Assembly: GCF_900187265.1 (NCBI RefSeq)
Contig: NZ_LT906450.1
Location: forward strand, 2,905,444-2,969,443
DNA: 64,000 nucleotides
Origin: Rhodococcus rhodochrous
GTDB lineage: Bacteria; Actinomycetota; Actinomycetes; Mycobacteriales; Mycobacteriaceae
Direction of reading: 5' to 3'
Position numbers and translations under genes: made by a program
Shown: positions 53,811 to 64,000 of the stretch, piece by piece
Position numbering within the stretch: position 1 is the first letter of the stretch
Layout: every line of letters starts with the position of its first letter
The notes under the pieces: model-generated
What the model saw: only the letters and a program-made list of their open reading frames with translations
What the model was told of the DNA's origin: nothing
Database searches by the model: none

Positions 53811-54794
53811 TCAGCGACCGCTCCGGTGGATCACTTCCCGCGCGAGGGCGCGGTACGACTCGGCGCCGGCGGAGGTGGGCGCCCAGCGGGTGATGGGTTC
53901 GCCGGCGACGCTGGTCTCGGGGAACTTGACGGTGCGGTTGATGACGGCGTCGTAGACGAGATCGCCGAAGACCTCCACGACCCGCGACATCACCTCACGT
54001 CCGTGCAGGGTGCGCTGGTCGAACATGGTGACGAGGATGCCGGCGACGGCGAGCTTCGGGTTGAGCCGGTCGCGGACCTTGGCGACGGTGTCGTTGAGCA
54101 GCGCCAGGCCGCGCAGGCTGAAGAACTCGCATTCCATGGGGATGAGCACCGAGTCGGCGCACGCGAGCGCGTTGACGGTGAGCAGTCCGAGCGACGGTTG
54201 GCAGTCGACGAGGATGTAGTCGTAGCGGTCGAGCATCGGGTACAGGGCGCGGCCCAGGGCCTGTTCGCGGCCGACCTCGGAGACGAGCTGGATCTCGGCC
54301 GCCGACAGGTCGATGTTGCTCGGCAGCAGGTCGAGGCCCTCGACGTGGGTGCGCACGAGCACGTCGTCGGTGGACACCCGTGGTTCGACGAGCAGGTTGT
54401 GGACGGTGAGATCGAGATCGTGGTGGGCGACACCGAGTCCGGCGGACAGTGCGCCCTGCGGATCGAGGTCGACGAGCAGGACGCGGCGCCCGTACTCGGC
54501 GAGGGACGCCCCGAGGTTGATGGTCGAGGTGGTCTTGCCGACCCCGCCCTTCTGGTTGCACATCGCGATGATGCGGGCCGGTCCGTGGGTGGACAGCGGA
54601 ACCGGTTCCGGGACGGGACGTCGTGGCCGGCCGGTCGGTCCGAGATCGGGCTCGGCGGCGGGTCCCGCGCTGGTGGTCGGCTCGGTGGTGGACGTTCTGT
54701 CGGTGTCCTCGCGGCCGTGTGCGTCGACCGGGACGGTGTTCGGCCGGAGGTGCTCCGGCTCCATGTACGTGGCGGGTGGCCGAGGTGTGCCCAC
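53811..54794 (-). CDS. ParA-family ATPase
   Basis: A 327-residue deviant Walker ATPase. The P-loop CNQKGGVGKTTSTINLGASLAEYG is near residues 83-106, with Walker A' VLLVDLDPQGALSAGLG and switch region ILVDCQPSLGLLTVNAL. It corresponds to Rv1708, the ParA-like protein next to scpA rather than the parAB pair near oriC. GTG 54794 is chosen for its GGGGGAG ribosome binding site; an ATG at 54932 overlapping the xerD stop would add 46 residues. Confidence 0.9.
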   Translation of the reverse strand: MGTPRPPATYMEPEHLRPNTVPVDAHGREDTDRTSTTEPTTSAGPAAEPDLGPTGRPRRPVPEPVPLSTHGPARIIAMCNQKGGVGKTTSTINLGASLAEYGRRVLLVDLDPQGALSAGLGVAHHDLDLTVHNLLVEPRVSTDDVLVRTHVEGLDLLPSNIDLSAAEIQLVSEVGREQALGRALYPMLDRYDYILVDCQPSLGLLTVNALACADSVLIPMECEFFSLRGLALLNDTVAKVRDRLNPKLAVAGILVTMFDQRTLHGREVMSRVVEVFGDLVYDAVINRTVKFPETSVAGEPITRWAPTSAGAESYRALAREVIHRSGR

Positions 54795-54928
54795 GTTCGG
54801 TACTCCCCCTGTCTTGCGACCCAGATGTCTTCTCGTCGACCCGTCGGGTGGCCCGGCGGCTCGTCCCCAGAACGCTACCGCTTCGTCGGCAGGATCACCG
54901 CACGGACACGCGTCGGTCGCGGAGTCGG

Positions 54929-55900
54929 TCATCGTGCGCGCGGATGCGCCTGTGCCCACACTTCACGGAGGGCACCGGCGGTGACCAGGGTGTATATCTG
55001 CGTGGTCGTCACAGAAGCATGCCCCAGTAACTCCTGTACCACGCGTACGTCGGCGCCTCCGTCGAGGAGGTGGGTTGCGAACGAGTGCCGCAGCGTGTGC
55101 GGGGACACCCCGACGTCGACTCCGGCGCGTTCGGCGGCGGTCTGCAGCACCTTCCACGCGCTCTGCCGGGACAGGCGGCCGCCGCGCGCGTTGAGGAAGA
55201 CCGCGGCGGTGCGGCCGGTTGCCAGGGCGGGTCGTCCCCGCACGAGATAGGCGTCGAGCGCGCCGAGCGCCGGGCGTCCGACCGGCACGAGGCGTTGTTT
55301 GCCGCCCTTGCCGCGCAGCAGCACGGTGCGCGATTCGGTGTCGATGTCGTCGACGTCGAGTCCGACGGCCTCGGAGATGCGGGCGCCGGTGGAGTACAGC
55401 AGCTCGAGCAGTGCGCGGTCGCGCAGGCTGCGGGGTCCGTCGGCATCGGGGGCGGCGGCGTCGAGGATCGCGGTGACCTGGTCGACGGTCAGTGCCTTGG
55501 GCAGGCGACGTCCGGGCGCCGGGGGTTTGACGGTGCGGGCGACGTCGACCGGGGTCTGTCCTTCGGCGGCGGCGAAGCGGTGCAGGCCGCGCACGGCGAT
55601 CAGGGCGCGGGCGGCCGAGCTCGCTGCCAGCGCCGGGCGGTTGCGTTCCGGGTCTCCGCGGCGCAGGCTCGCGGCGAAGTCGCTGATGTGGTGTTCGTGC
55701 ACGTCGGCGAGGTCGCCGATGTGGATGTCGGTGAGGTGTTCGACGTAGCGCAGCAGGTCGCGGCGGTAGGAGGCGAGGGTGTTCGCCGCGACCCCCCGTT
55801 CGACGGTCAGGTGCGCGAGATAGGCGTCGAGTTGCCCGGTGAGTGTCGGGGACGGCTGCGGAGCGACCTGCGTGGCGGGACGCTCCTCACCGGGCAGCAC
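54929..55900 (-). CDS. xerD: Site-specific tyrosine recombinase XerD
   Basis: A 323-residue recombinase that, with XerC, resolves chromosome dimers at dif. The N-terminal core-binding domain (about 22-115) precedes the catalytic domain with Arg in [14 protein letters not shown], Lys in [39 protein letters not shown] with the nucleophilic Tyr. GTG 55900 lies 4 bases after the NUDIX gene. Confidence 0.95.
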   Translation of the reverse strand: MLPGEERPATQVAPQPSPTLTGQLDAYLAHLTVERGVAANTLASYRRDLLRYVEHLTDIHIGDLADVHEHHISDFAASLRRGDPERNRPALAASSAARALIAVRGLHRFAAAEGQTPVDVARTVKPPAPGRRLPKALTVDQVTAILDAAAPDADGPRSLRDRALLELLYSTGARISEAVGLDVDDIDTESRTVLLRGKGGKQRLVPVGRPALGALDAYLVRGRPALATGRTAAVFLNARGGRLSRQSAWKVLQTAAERAGVDVGVSPHTLRHSFATHLLDGGADVRVVQELLGHASVTTTQIYTLVTAGALREVWAQAHPRAR

Positions 55901-55903
55901 CGC

Positions 55904-56530
55904 TCACCCCTCCGCGCGCGTGCGGGCGAAGGTGGTGGGCCGGTCCGGCCACGGTGCGTCCGGGGCGCGGGTCCCGGTGCCCGTCGCGCGGGCGGTCGCG
56001 AACGCGAGGAGACCGGACACCGCGGTGGCGTTGACGATCTCCCCGCGCAGCACCATCGCCACGGCCTCGTCGACGGGCACGCGGCGGACCTCGAGATCGG
56101 CCTCCTCGTGCTCGGGTTCGGGCCGGTCGACCTCGCTCAGGCCGCGGGCGGCGAAGACGCGCACGGCTTCGTCGGTGAATCCGGGTGAGAGCGCGATGTC
56201 GACGAGCAGTTCCCAGTCGGCGGCGGCCAGGCCGGTCTCCTCGGCGAGTTCGCGGCGGGCGGTGTCGAGGGGGTCCTCGCCGGGTGCGTCGAGCAGTCCG
56301 GCGGGCAGTTCCCACAGTCGCCGGCCGAGCGGGTGCCGGTACTGGTGCACGAGTACCACCCGGTCCTGTTCGTCGACGGCCACCACCGCGACCGCGCCGT
56401 GGTGTTCGACCACTTCGCGTTCGGCGGTGTGCCCGTCGGGCATCGCCACGTCGTCGACGCGCAGCGACACGATGGCGCCCGTGTAGATCCGCCGGCTCGC
56501 CAGGGTGCGGAAGTCGTGTCGCTGCGTCAT
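55904..56530 (-). CDS. NUDIX hydrolase, ADP-ribose pyrophosphatase-like
   Basis: A 208-residue enzyme with the box AGLLDAPGEDPLDTARRELAEETGL. The preceding RRIYTGAIVSLRVDDVAMPDG and VVLVHQYRHPLGRRLWELPAG match the ADP-ribose pyrophosphatase group, cleaving ADP-ribose to AMP and ribose 5-phosphate. It corresponds to Rv1700 and lies 5 bases after pyrG. Confidence 0.92.
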   Translation of the reverse strand: MTQRHDFRTLASRRIYTGAIVSLRVDDVAMPDGHTAEREVVEHHGAVAVVAVDEQDRVVLVHQYRHPLGRRLWELPAGLLDAPGEDPLDTARRELAEETGLAAADWELLVDIALSPGFTDEAVRVFAARGLSEVDRPEPEHEEADLEVRRVPVDEAVAMVLRGEIVNATAVSGLLAFATARATGTGTRAPDAPWPDRPTTFARTRAEG

Positions 56531-56535
56531 GTCGA

Positions 56536-58365
<1,830 letters not shown>

Positions 58366-58449
58366 TCACGGTAACACCTCCGTGGGCGGGTGCGTACCCG
58401 ACTCGCGATTGCGGACCCCCGGTGCAATCGACGTCACAGGCGGCGACGC

Positions 58450-59400
58450 TCAGCGGGCCGGGGAACCGACGGTGACGGCGGTGGCGCTCGGCCCCGTCCC
58501 GTACCGGCCGCTGCCCCCGTCGTACTGCTCTCGCAGCGCCAGGACCGTCGTCAGGCGCCCCGATTCGCGGTCGAGGTTGTCGACCGTGGACAGACCCGCG
58601 GCGAGTGCCGCGTCGGCCCGTACGACGGCGATCGGTCCGTTGCCCTCCGCCGCCCCGGTGCGGCCGGCGAGCACCGCGCCGGCCCCGCGACCGTCGACGA
58701 CCCCGGCGAAGCGCGCGACGAGCGACCCGCGGTTGCCGGCGCGTTCGGCGTTGCCGCTGTGGTCGCCGGTGACGACGAGGGCGCTCTGGGCCGGTTCGAC
58801 CTGACTGTCCTCGTAGGTGATGAAACCGCCGCTGCGCAGCGTGGTCAGGGCGAGGGCGCGTTCCTCGGGGGTACTGCGCGGTTGTCCGGTGCCCGGGTCG
58901 ACGAGCAGCACCGCGCCGAGCAGATCCCCGGCGAGGCTGCCGGGGTCGACGGCGCCGGTCTGCAGTTCCACCCCGGCGGGCACGACGTTGGTGACGGTCG
59001 TGCGGAGCTGGTCGGTGCCGGAGGCGTCGACGAACGAGTCGGTCAGCGCGATCCGGGCGGTGACCCGGCCGCCGGCGTCACCGACGGACCGCACGACGGC
59101 GTCGACGTCCTCGGGGGCGGCGTCCGGGGTGGTCACGAGAAGGACGGTGCGGTCGCGTAGTTCGTCACGCACGATCCGCGGGCCGATGGTCGAGTCGAAC
59201 CCGTCGGCGGCGAGCAGTTGGGCTTCGAGCCGGCTGCCGTGGTCCTCGGCCTCCTGGACCTCGCGGCGCAGCTCGGCCTTGTCGTCGCGTAGACCGGAGA
59301 CGACGCTGTCGGCCAGCAACCCGGAGCCGAGCACGATCCCGACCGCCAGGCCGAGGAACACCGCCACCAGGGAGACGACGTGATGGCGCATCGAGATCAC
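58450..59400 (-). CDS. steB: SteB/MctB-family membrane protein
   Basis: A 316-residue protein with one N-terminal membrane segment (about 9-30), a coiled coil (about 32-58) and an extracytoplasmic domain. It corresponds to M. tuberculosis Rv1698, described as a copper-handling protein MctB, and to C. glutamicum SteB, a partner of SteA in cytokinesis. GTG 59400 overlaps the steA stop (GTGA), which favours the SteA-partner reading here. No copper-binding motif is evident. Confidence 0.85.
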   Translation of the reverse strand: MISMRHHVVSLVAVFLGLAVGIVLGSGLLADSVVSGLRDDKAELRREVQEAEDHGSRLEAQLLAADGFDSTIGPRIVRDELRDRTVLLVTTPDAAPEDVDAVVRSVGDAGGRVTARIALTDSFVDASGTDQLRTTVTNVVPAGVELQTGAVDPGSLAGDLLGAVLLVDPGTGQPRSTPEERALALTTLRSGGFITYEDSQVEPAQSALVVTGDHSGNAERAGNRGSLVARFAGVVDGRGAGAVLAGRTGAAEGNGPIAVVRADAALAAGLSTVDNLDRESGRLTTVLALREQYDGGSGRYGTGPSATAVTVGSPAR

Positions 59401-60581
59401 GCGCGCAGACCCCGGATCCACTCCACTGCGGACTCCCACCACTGACGGGCGAGTTCGACGACGTCGCCACCGAGATTGGACACGGCGAGTGCGGCGATCA
59501 CGGCGATGAGCGCCGCGAAGACGAGCAGGGCGATCACGCCGCCCGAGACGCGGCTGCGGTAGAGGGTGGCCACCGCCTTCGCGTCGACGAGTTTCGGTCC
59601 GACCTTCAGGCGGGTCATCACCGCCGACGGGTTGGTGTCGCGGCGGCCGTGGTCGAAGAACTCGTCGAGCGAGACAGTGCTGCCGACGGTCACCACCAGC
59701 GCCGCGCCGTGATGCTCGACGAGCAGCAGCGCCAGGTCGGTGGGGGTGCCGACGGCGGGGAAGGTCATCGCGCCGATGCCGAGATCCTGGATCCGCTCGA
59801 GACCCGGGGCGTGGCCGTCCGGGTCGGCGGGCAGCACCACTTCGGCGCCGGACTTGAGGGTGGAGGTGCCGATCTCGTCGGGGTCGCCGACGATGAGGTC
59901 GGGGCGGTAACCCGCTTTGCTCAGGGCGTCCGCGCCGGGGCCGACCCCCACCAGGATCGGCGAGTACTCCTTGATGAACGGCTTGAGGTCCTTGAGGTCC
60001 TGCACGTGCCCGGGGCCGTCGGAGACGACGACGACGTGCCGGTCGCGCAGGTCCAGGTCGATGTCGGGGATGCCGACGCCGTCGATGAGCAGCGGGCTCT
60101 CCGAGCGGATGAACTCGATGGTGTTGCCCGAGAACGCCTCGAGGTGGTCGACGAGCCCGGTCCGCGCCTCGATCATGCGGTCGGAGATCTCGATGTCGGT
60201 CTGCTCGTCACCCTCGATGAGCAGCTTCTCCCCCGCGTACACGCCACCCTCGTGCACCCGGACCTTCGCGCCGTCCTTGATCTTCTTGAAGACCTCGGTG
60301 CCGACGTTGTCGACGAGCACGATGTCGTGCGCGACGATCACCTCGGGACCGAGATTCGGGTATCGGCCCGAGATCGACGGAGAGGCGTTGATCACCGCGG
60401 TGACGCCCGCTTCCACGAGCGCGTCGGCGGTGACGCGATCGAGGTCGATGGCGTCGAGGACGACCACGTCGCCGGGACCGATCCGGCGCAGCAGTTTCGC
60501 GGTGTTCCTGTCGACCCGGGCAATGCCACTCACTCCGGGCAACGTTTCGTTGTTACGGGACAGCAGCGCCGGCATCTTCAT
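59397..60581 (-). CDS. steA: Cytokinetic protein SteA
   Basis: A 394-residue protein with a thiamine-pyrophosphokinase-like nucleotide-binding fold (VVVSDGPGHVQDLKDL; YRPDLIVGDPDEIG; FPAVGTPTDLALLLVEHHGAALVVTVG). A C-terminal membrane segment follows (about 350-375, VIALLVFAALIAVIAALAV). It corresponds to Rv1697 and C. glutamicum SteA, which localises to the septum with SteB. It is coupled to steB by GTGA overlap. Confidence 0.9.
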   Translation of the reverse strand: MKMPALLSRNNETLPGVSGIARVDRNTAKLLRRIGPGDVVVLDAIDLDRVTADALVEAGVTAVINASPSISGRYPNLGPEVIVAHDIVLVDNVGTEVFKKIKDGAKVRVHEGGVYAGEKLLIEGDEQTDIEISDRMIEARTGLVDHLEAFSGNTIEFIRSESPLLIDGVGIPDIDLDLRDRHVVVVSDGPGHVQDLKDLKPFIKEYSPILVGVGPGADALSKAGYRPDLIVGDPDEIGTSTLKSGAEVVLPADPDGHAPGLERIQDLGIGAMTFPAVGTPTDLALLLVEHHGAALVVTVGSTVSLDEFFDHGRRDTNPSAVMTRLKVGPKLVDAKAVATLYRSRVSGGVIALLVFAALIAVIAALAVSNLGGDVVELARQWWESAVEWIRGLRA

Positions 60582-60620
60582 GGAAGAGATGATGCGCCGG
60601 TGAACGAGTGAGGTTGTGGA

Positions 60621-60659
60621 GGCGCGCCGGTAGTCGTGTGAACATCACCCCGGCGCGCC
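60621..60659. terminator. Long-loop hairpin between steA and recN
   Basis: Perfect 10-base arms GGCGCGCCGG and CCGGCGCGCC enclose a 19-base loop in the 85-base gap between recN and steA. A terminator of recN is likely; alternatively it is a leader element of steA. Confidence 0.4.
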
Positions 60660-60666
60660 GGGCACG

Positions 60667-62436
60667 TCAGCCGGTGCGCTCCGCGTGGGCGACGGCCAGC
60701 AGTTCCTCGGCGTGGGCACGCCCGGTCTCGGTGTCGTCGAGCCCGGCGAGCATGCGGGCCAATTCGGTGACCCGCTCCTCCTCGCTGAGGGTGCGCACCC
60801 CGCTGCTGATCACCCCGGCCCGGTCGTCGACCTTGTCGACGACGAGATGGGTGTCGGCGAACGCAGCGACCTGCGGCAGGTGCGTGACCACGATGACCTG
60901 GTGGGTGCGCGACAGGCGCGCGAGACGACGGCCGATCTCGACGGCGGCGCGGCCGCCGACTCCGGCGTCGACCTCGTCGAAGACCATCGTCGCGCCGCGT
61001 TCGGAACCGGCGAGCACCACTTCGAGGGCGAGCATGACGCGGGAGAGCTCACCGCCGGACGCGCTGCGGGCGAGGGGGCGGGCCGGGGCGTCGCTGTGCG
61101 GGGCGAGCCGGAACTCCACCTCGTCGATCCCGGATTCGCCGGCGTGCAGGAGCCGGTCGCCGACCTGCAGCGGCGCGGTGTCGCTCGCGGTTGCCGCCCG
61201 GTCGGCGATGTGCACGTCGAGTACGGCGCGTCCCATCGCGAGGCCGGACAGTTCCTTGCTCACGGCCTTGGCGAGTTTGCCGGCGACCTTGTGCCGCGCC
61301 GTCGACAGGGCGGTGGCGGCTTCCGCGGTCGCGGCGGCCTCCGCGTCGACCTCGGCGGCGAGCTTGTCGATCGCCTCGGCGGAGACGTCGAGTCCGGACA
61401 GGCGTTCGCGGGCCTCGCGTGCCCATTCGAGGACGCCGTCGATGTCGGCGGCGTACTTGCGGGTGAGGTTCTTCAGTTCCGCCTGCCGGTTGAGCAGCGT
61501 CTCGAGGGCGCTGGGGTCGGACGGCAGGTCGGACAGGTAGGCGGAGATGTCGCCGGTGACGTCGGTGACCACCGCGATGGCCTCGCCGAGGCGGGGACCG
61601 AGCTCGCGCAGGGCGGGATCGTCGCAACCCTCGAGGCGGGCGCGGGCCTCGCCGAGCAGGTCGAGCGCCGCCGAGTACGCATCGGCGTCGCCGCTGTCGT
61701 CGCCGGCAAGGGCGTTGTGCGCGACGGTGGCCGCCTCGCGCAGCGAGTCGAGGTCGGACAGGCGCCGCACCTCGTCGACGATGCGGGTGTCCTCCCCCGG
61801 TTCGGGTGCGACGCGGTCGATCTCGTCGAGTCCGAAGTGCAGGCGGTCGGCCTCCTGTGCGAGCTCACGTGACCGTTCGGTGCGTTCCTGCAGTTCGGCG
61901 CGGGCATCGAGCCAGCGGCGCCGCCGGGTTCGGTAGCGGTCGAGCAGGCCGGCGACGGTCTTGCCGCCGAACCGGTCGAGCGCGGCGCGCTGCTCGTCGG
62001 GACGCAGCAGCCGCAATTGGTCGTTCTGGCCGTGCACGGTCAGCAACGGGCCGGTGAACTCGGACAGCACCCCCACCGGCACGCTGCGTCCGCCGAGGTG
62101 CGCGCGGGAGCGGCCGTCGCTGCCGACGGTGCGCACGGCGATGATGCTGCCGTCCTCGTCGCGCTGGGCGCCGGTGGACTCGAGCAGTTCGGCGATCTGC
62201 TGTTCGATGTGGCTGGGCGCCGGTTCGATCTCGAAGCGTCCCTCGACCACGGCGCGGTTGGCGCCGACCCGCACCCGGGTGGGGTCGGCGCGCACCCCGG
62301 AGAGCAGGTGCAGGCTCGTGACCACCATCGTCTTGCCGGCACCGGTCTCGCCGGTGAGTACCGTCAGTCCCCCGTGGAAGCGCGCGTACGCCTCGGAGAT
62401 CACACCCAGGTTGTCGATCCGGATCTCTGCGAGCAT
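60667..62436 (-). CDS. recN: DNA repair protein RecN
   Basis: A 589-residue SMC-like ATPase for double-strand break repair. Walker A LTGETGAGKT lies near 29-38 and the signature SASGGELSRVMLALEVVL precedes Walker B TMVFDEVDAGVGGRAAVEIG. Long helical coiled-coil arms fill the middle (about 155-390). VVTHLPQVAAFADTHLVVDK closes the ATPase. It is 1 base from the NAD kinase gene on the same strand. Confidence 0.95.
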   Translation of the reverse strand: MLAEIRIDNLGVISEAYARFHGGLTVLTGETGAGKTMVVTSLHLLSGVRADPTRVRVGANRAVVEGRFEIEPAPSHIEQQIAELLESTGAQRDEDGSIIAVRTVGSDGRSRAHLGGRSVPVGVLSEFTGPLLTVHGQNDQLRLLRPDEQRAALDRFGGKTVAGLLDRYRTRRRRWLDARAELQERTERSRELAQEADRLHFGLDEIDRVAPEPGEDTRIVDEVRRLSDLDSLREAATVAHNALAGDDSGDADAYSAALDLLGEARARLEGCDDPALRELGPRLGEAIAVVTDVTGDISAYLSDLPSDPSALETLLNRQAELKNLTRKYAADIDGVLEWAREARERLSGLDVSAEAIDKLAAEVDAEAAATAEAATALSTARHKVAGKLAKAVSKELSGLAMGRAVLDVHIADRAATASDTAPLQVGDRLLHAGESGIDEVEFRLAPHSDAPARPLARSASGGELSRVMLALEVVLAGSERGATMVFDEVDAGVGGRAAVEIGRRLARLSRTHQVIVVTHLPQVAAFADTHLVVDKVDDRAGVISSGVRTLSEEERVTELARMLAGLDDTETGRAHAEELLAVAHAERTG

Positions 62437-62437
62437 C

Positions 62438-63382
62438 TCAGAGCTTCCTTCCCCGCCAGCCCTTCACCGGAAGTTCGAACTTGCGCACCATCCGATCCGC
62501 GAAGGGTGCCGAATCCAGCCGCACCCAGCGGACCGGATCGCATCCTCGCACCACCTCGAGCCTGGCACCGGCCGGGACGTCGATGATGCGGCGCCCGTCG
62601 CAGAAGACCACCCCGTCGTGGCCGCCGGCGAGGGTTTCGACCGCGATGATCGACTGGGGGCTGGTCACCAGCGGGCGCGCGAACAGTGCGTGGGCGTTGC
62701 TCGGGATCACCAGTAGCGCTTCGAGTTCGGGCCACACGATCGGTCCGCCGGCCGAGAAGGCGTAGGCCGTCGATCCTGTCGGGGTGGCGACGAGGACACC
62801 GTCGCAGCCGAACGAGGAGACGGGGCGGCCGTCGACCTCGAGCACCACTTCGAGCACGCCGAGGCGCGACTTGTTCTCGAGGCTCGCCTCGTTGAGCGCC
62901 CACCCGCGGTCGAGGATCTCGTCGTCCATCCGCACGGTCACGTCGAGGGTCATGCGCTGTTCGACGCGGTATTCGCGGCGCACCACCTGCATGAGCGCTT
63001 CCTCGAGGTGCTCGGCCTCGGACTCGGCGAGGAAACCGATGCGGCCGAGGTTGATACCGAGGACGGGCACCGCCGAGTACTGCGCGAATTCGGCGGCCCG
63101 GAGGAAACTGCCGTCGCCGCCGAGGACGATCACCATCTCGCATCCGGCGGCCGCTTCCGGTCCCGGTTCGACGACGCTGATGAAGCTGCCCGGCAGGGCG
63201 AGGACGCCGAGTCCGTTGCTCACCGCCTCGTCGTCGAGGGTGCGCAGACCGATACCGGCCTCGCCGAGGATCTTGGCGACCCGCAATGCGGTGCCTGCGA
63301 TCTCGTCGCGCCCCGAATGGGAGACCAGCAGGATCTCCCGGCCCGATCGCGCCGCGTCGTCCGCGGCGGTCTCTTCGCTCAC
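62438..63382 (-). CDS. nadK: NAD kinase
   Basis: A 314-residue enzyme phosphorylating NAD to NADP. The active-site GGDG is in [16 protein letters not shown], with [23 protein letters not shown] and the nucleotide-binding [29 protein letters not shown]. Actinobacterial homologues (Rv1695, PpnK) can also use polyphosphate. GTG 63382 overlaps the tlyA stop (GTGA). Confidence 0.96.
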   Translation of the reverse strand: MSEETAADDAARSGREILLVSHSGRDEIAGTALRVAKILGEAGIGLRTLDDEAVSNGLGVLALPGSFISVVEPGPEAAAGCEMVIVLGGDGSFLRAAEFAQYSAVPVLGINLGRIGFLAESEAEHLEEALMQVVRREYRVEQRMTLDVTVRMDDEILDRGWALNEASLENKSRLGVLEVVLEVDGRPVSSFGCDGVLVATPTGSTAYAFSAGGPIVWPELEALLVIPSNAHALFARPLVTSPQSIIAVETLAGGHDGVVFCDGRRIIDVPAGARLEVVRGCDPVRWVRLDSAPFADRMVRKFELPVKGWRGRKL

Positions 63383-64000
63383 TGTGGTCCTTCCTGCACC
63401 GCACGCTCGATCAGTTCGATCACGGCTGGGTCGAGTTCCTCCGGCCCAGACTCCCCGGCCCGCAGCCACAGGAAGTACTCGACGTTCCCGGACGGCCCGG
63501 GCAGTGGGCTCGCCACTGCTCCGAGGGTGCGCAGGCCCTGACGCTGTGCTTCGCGCGCGACGTCGAGCACCGCCTCGGTGCGCAGCGCCGGGTCGCGCAC
63601 CACGCCACCGCTGCCGACCCGGTCCTTGCCCACCTCGAACTGCGGTTTGACCATCGGTAGCAGGTCGCCGCCGGGGGCGACGCAGGCGACGAACGCCGGC
63701 AACACCAACTTCAGCGAGATGAACGACAGGTCTGCGACCACCAGGTCGACGCGCCCGCCGATCGTCTCCGCGTCGATGCTACGCACATTTGTTCGATCGA
63801 TCACGTGGACACGCTCGTCGGACTGCAGGCGCCAGATCAGCTGGCCGTAGCCGACGTCCACGGCGACGACCTCCGCGGCACCCTCGTGCAACAGGACATC
63901 GGTGAATCCGCCGGTCGACGCGCCGGCGTCGAGGCAGCGACGCCCCGACACCTGCAAACCCTGCGGTGTGAACGCCTCGAGTGCGCCGAGGAGTTTGTGG
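63379..64000 (-). CDS. tlyA: rRNA 2'-O-methyltransferase TlyA (partial)
   Basis: The 3' part of the gene; it continues beyond the right edge. The visible 206 residues begin [10 protein letters not shown] and contain the SAM motif [31 protein letters not shown], the region [16 protein letters not shown] and the late [21 protein letters not shown]. TlyA methylates cytidines of 16S and 23S rRNA in mycobacteria, where its loss gives capreomycin resistance. The missing N-terminus should carry an S4 domain. Confidence 0.93.
   Translation of the reverse strand, partial: HKLLGALEAFTPQGLQVSGRRCLDAGASTGGFTDVLLHEGAAEVVAVDVGYGQLIWRLQSDERVHVIDRTNVRSIDAETIGGRVDLVVADLSFISLKLVLPAFVACVAPGGDLLPMVKPQFEVGKDRVGSGGVVRDPALRTEAVLDVAREAQRQGLRTLGAVASPLPGPSGNVEYFLWLRAGESGPEELDPAVIELIERAVQEGPQ

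Overview
The window is about 70% GC chromosomal DNA from an actinobacterium of the order Mycobacteriales, most likely Rhodococcus. The evidence is frequent GTG starts, 4-base ATGA/GTGA gene overlaps, and two blocks whose order matches Mycobacterium tuberculosis from memory: the Rv1822-Rv1837 region (pgsA-type synthase, DUF881 / small basic protein / DUF881, gcvH, garA, ftsR, bifunctional nuclease, MerR, gcvP, glcB) and the Rv1694-Rv1713 region (tlyA, nadK, recN, steA, steB/mctB, pyrG, NUDIX, xerD, parA, scpA, scpB, rluB, cmk, der). The species was not tested.

Positions 1-34400 are accessory or less conserved. They hold a CPBP protease flanked by two copies of one palindrome; a gene-poor structured stretch (960-2115); a four-gene minus-strand operon (MHS transporter, OmpR-type regulator, histidine kinase, TAXI lipoprotein); soxR; a hydrolase/small membrane protein pair diverging from an SDR gene; a VIT transporter; a Fic protein behind a 36-bp palindrome; a lone tyrosine recombinase; and a type II NADH dehydrogenase. 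An iron-uptake locus follows, with IdeR-like boxes, a FhuF-like protein, two FecCD permeases (the first with an N-terminal RDD-like domain) and an ATPase, but no binding protein. Next come a BlaI/M56 pair, gnd, a DMT transporter, a methyltransferase, two CNNM/CBS proteins, glcB, and a VWA protein coupled to a metallophosphoesterase.

Positions 34400-44340 are the conserved glycine-cleavage and cell-envelope block on the minus strand. gcvP lies under a tandem glycine riboswitch. It is followed by regulators (MerR, FtsR), the 2-oxoglutarate dehydrogenase inhibitor GarA/OdhI, GcvH, division-associated DUF881 and small basic proteins, a CDP-alcohol phosphatidyltransferase and a NUDIX hydrolase. 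Positions 44340-48400 carry a small accessory set: APH-like kinase, MmcQ, VOC and an AraC/NmrA divergent pair.

Positions 48547-64000 are a core block, all minus strand: a terminator and tRNA-Pro(GGG), then genes for ribosome assembly (der, rluB, tlyA), nucleotide synthesis (cmk, pyrG), chromosome segregation (parA, scpA, scpB, xerD), cytokinesis (steA, steB), repair (recN) and NADP supply (nadK). Most of these genes overlap or nearly touch, so translational coupling is likely.

No CRISPR array, rRNA, intact insertion sequence or prophage was seen. The best candidates for something undescribed are the transporter/two-component/TAXI operon, the palindrome-controlled Fic gene, the RDD-FecCD fusion, and the structured gene-poor stretch near the left end.
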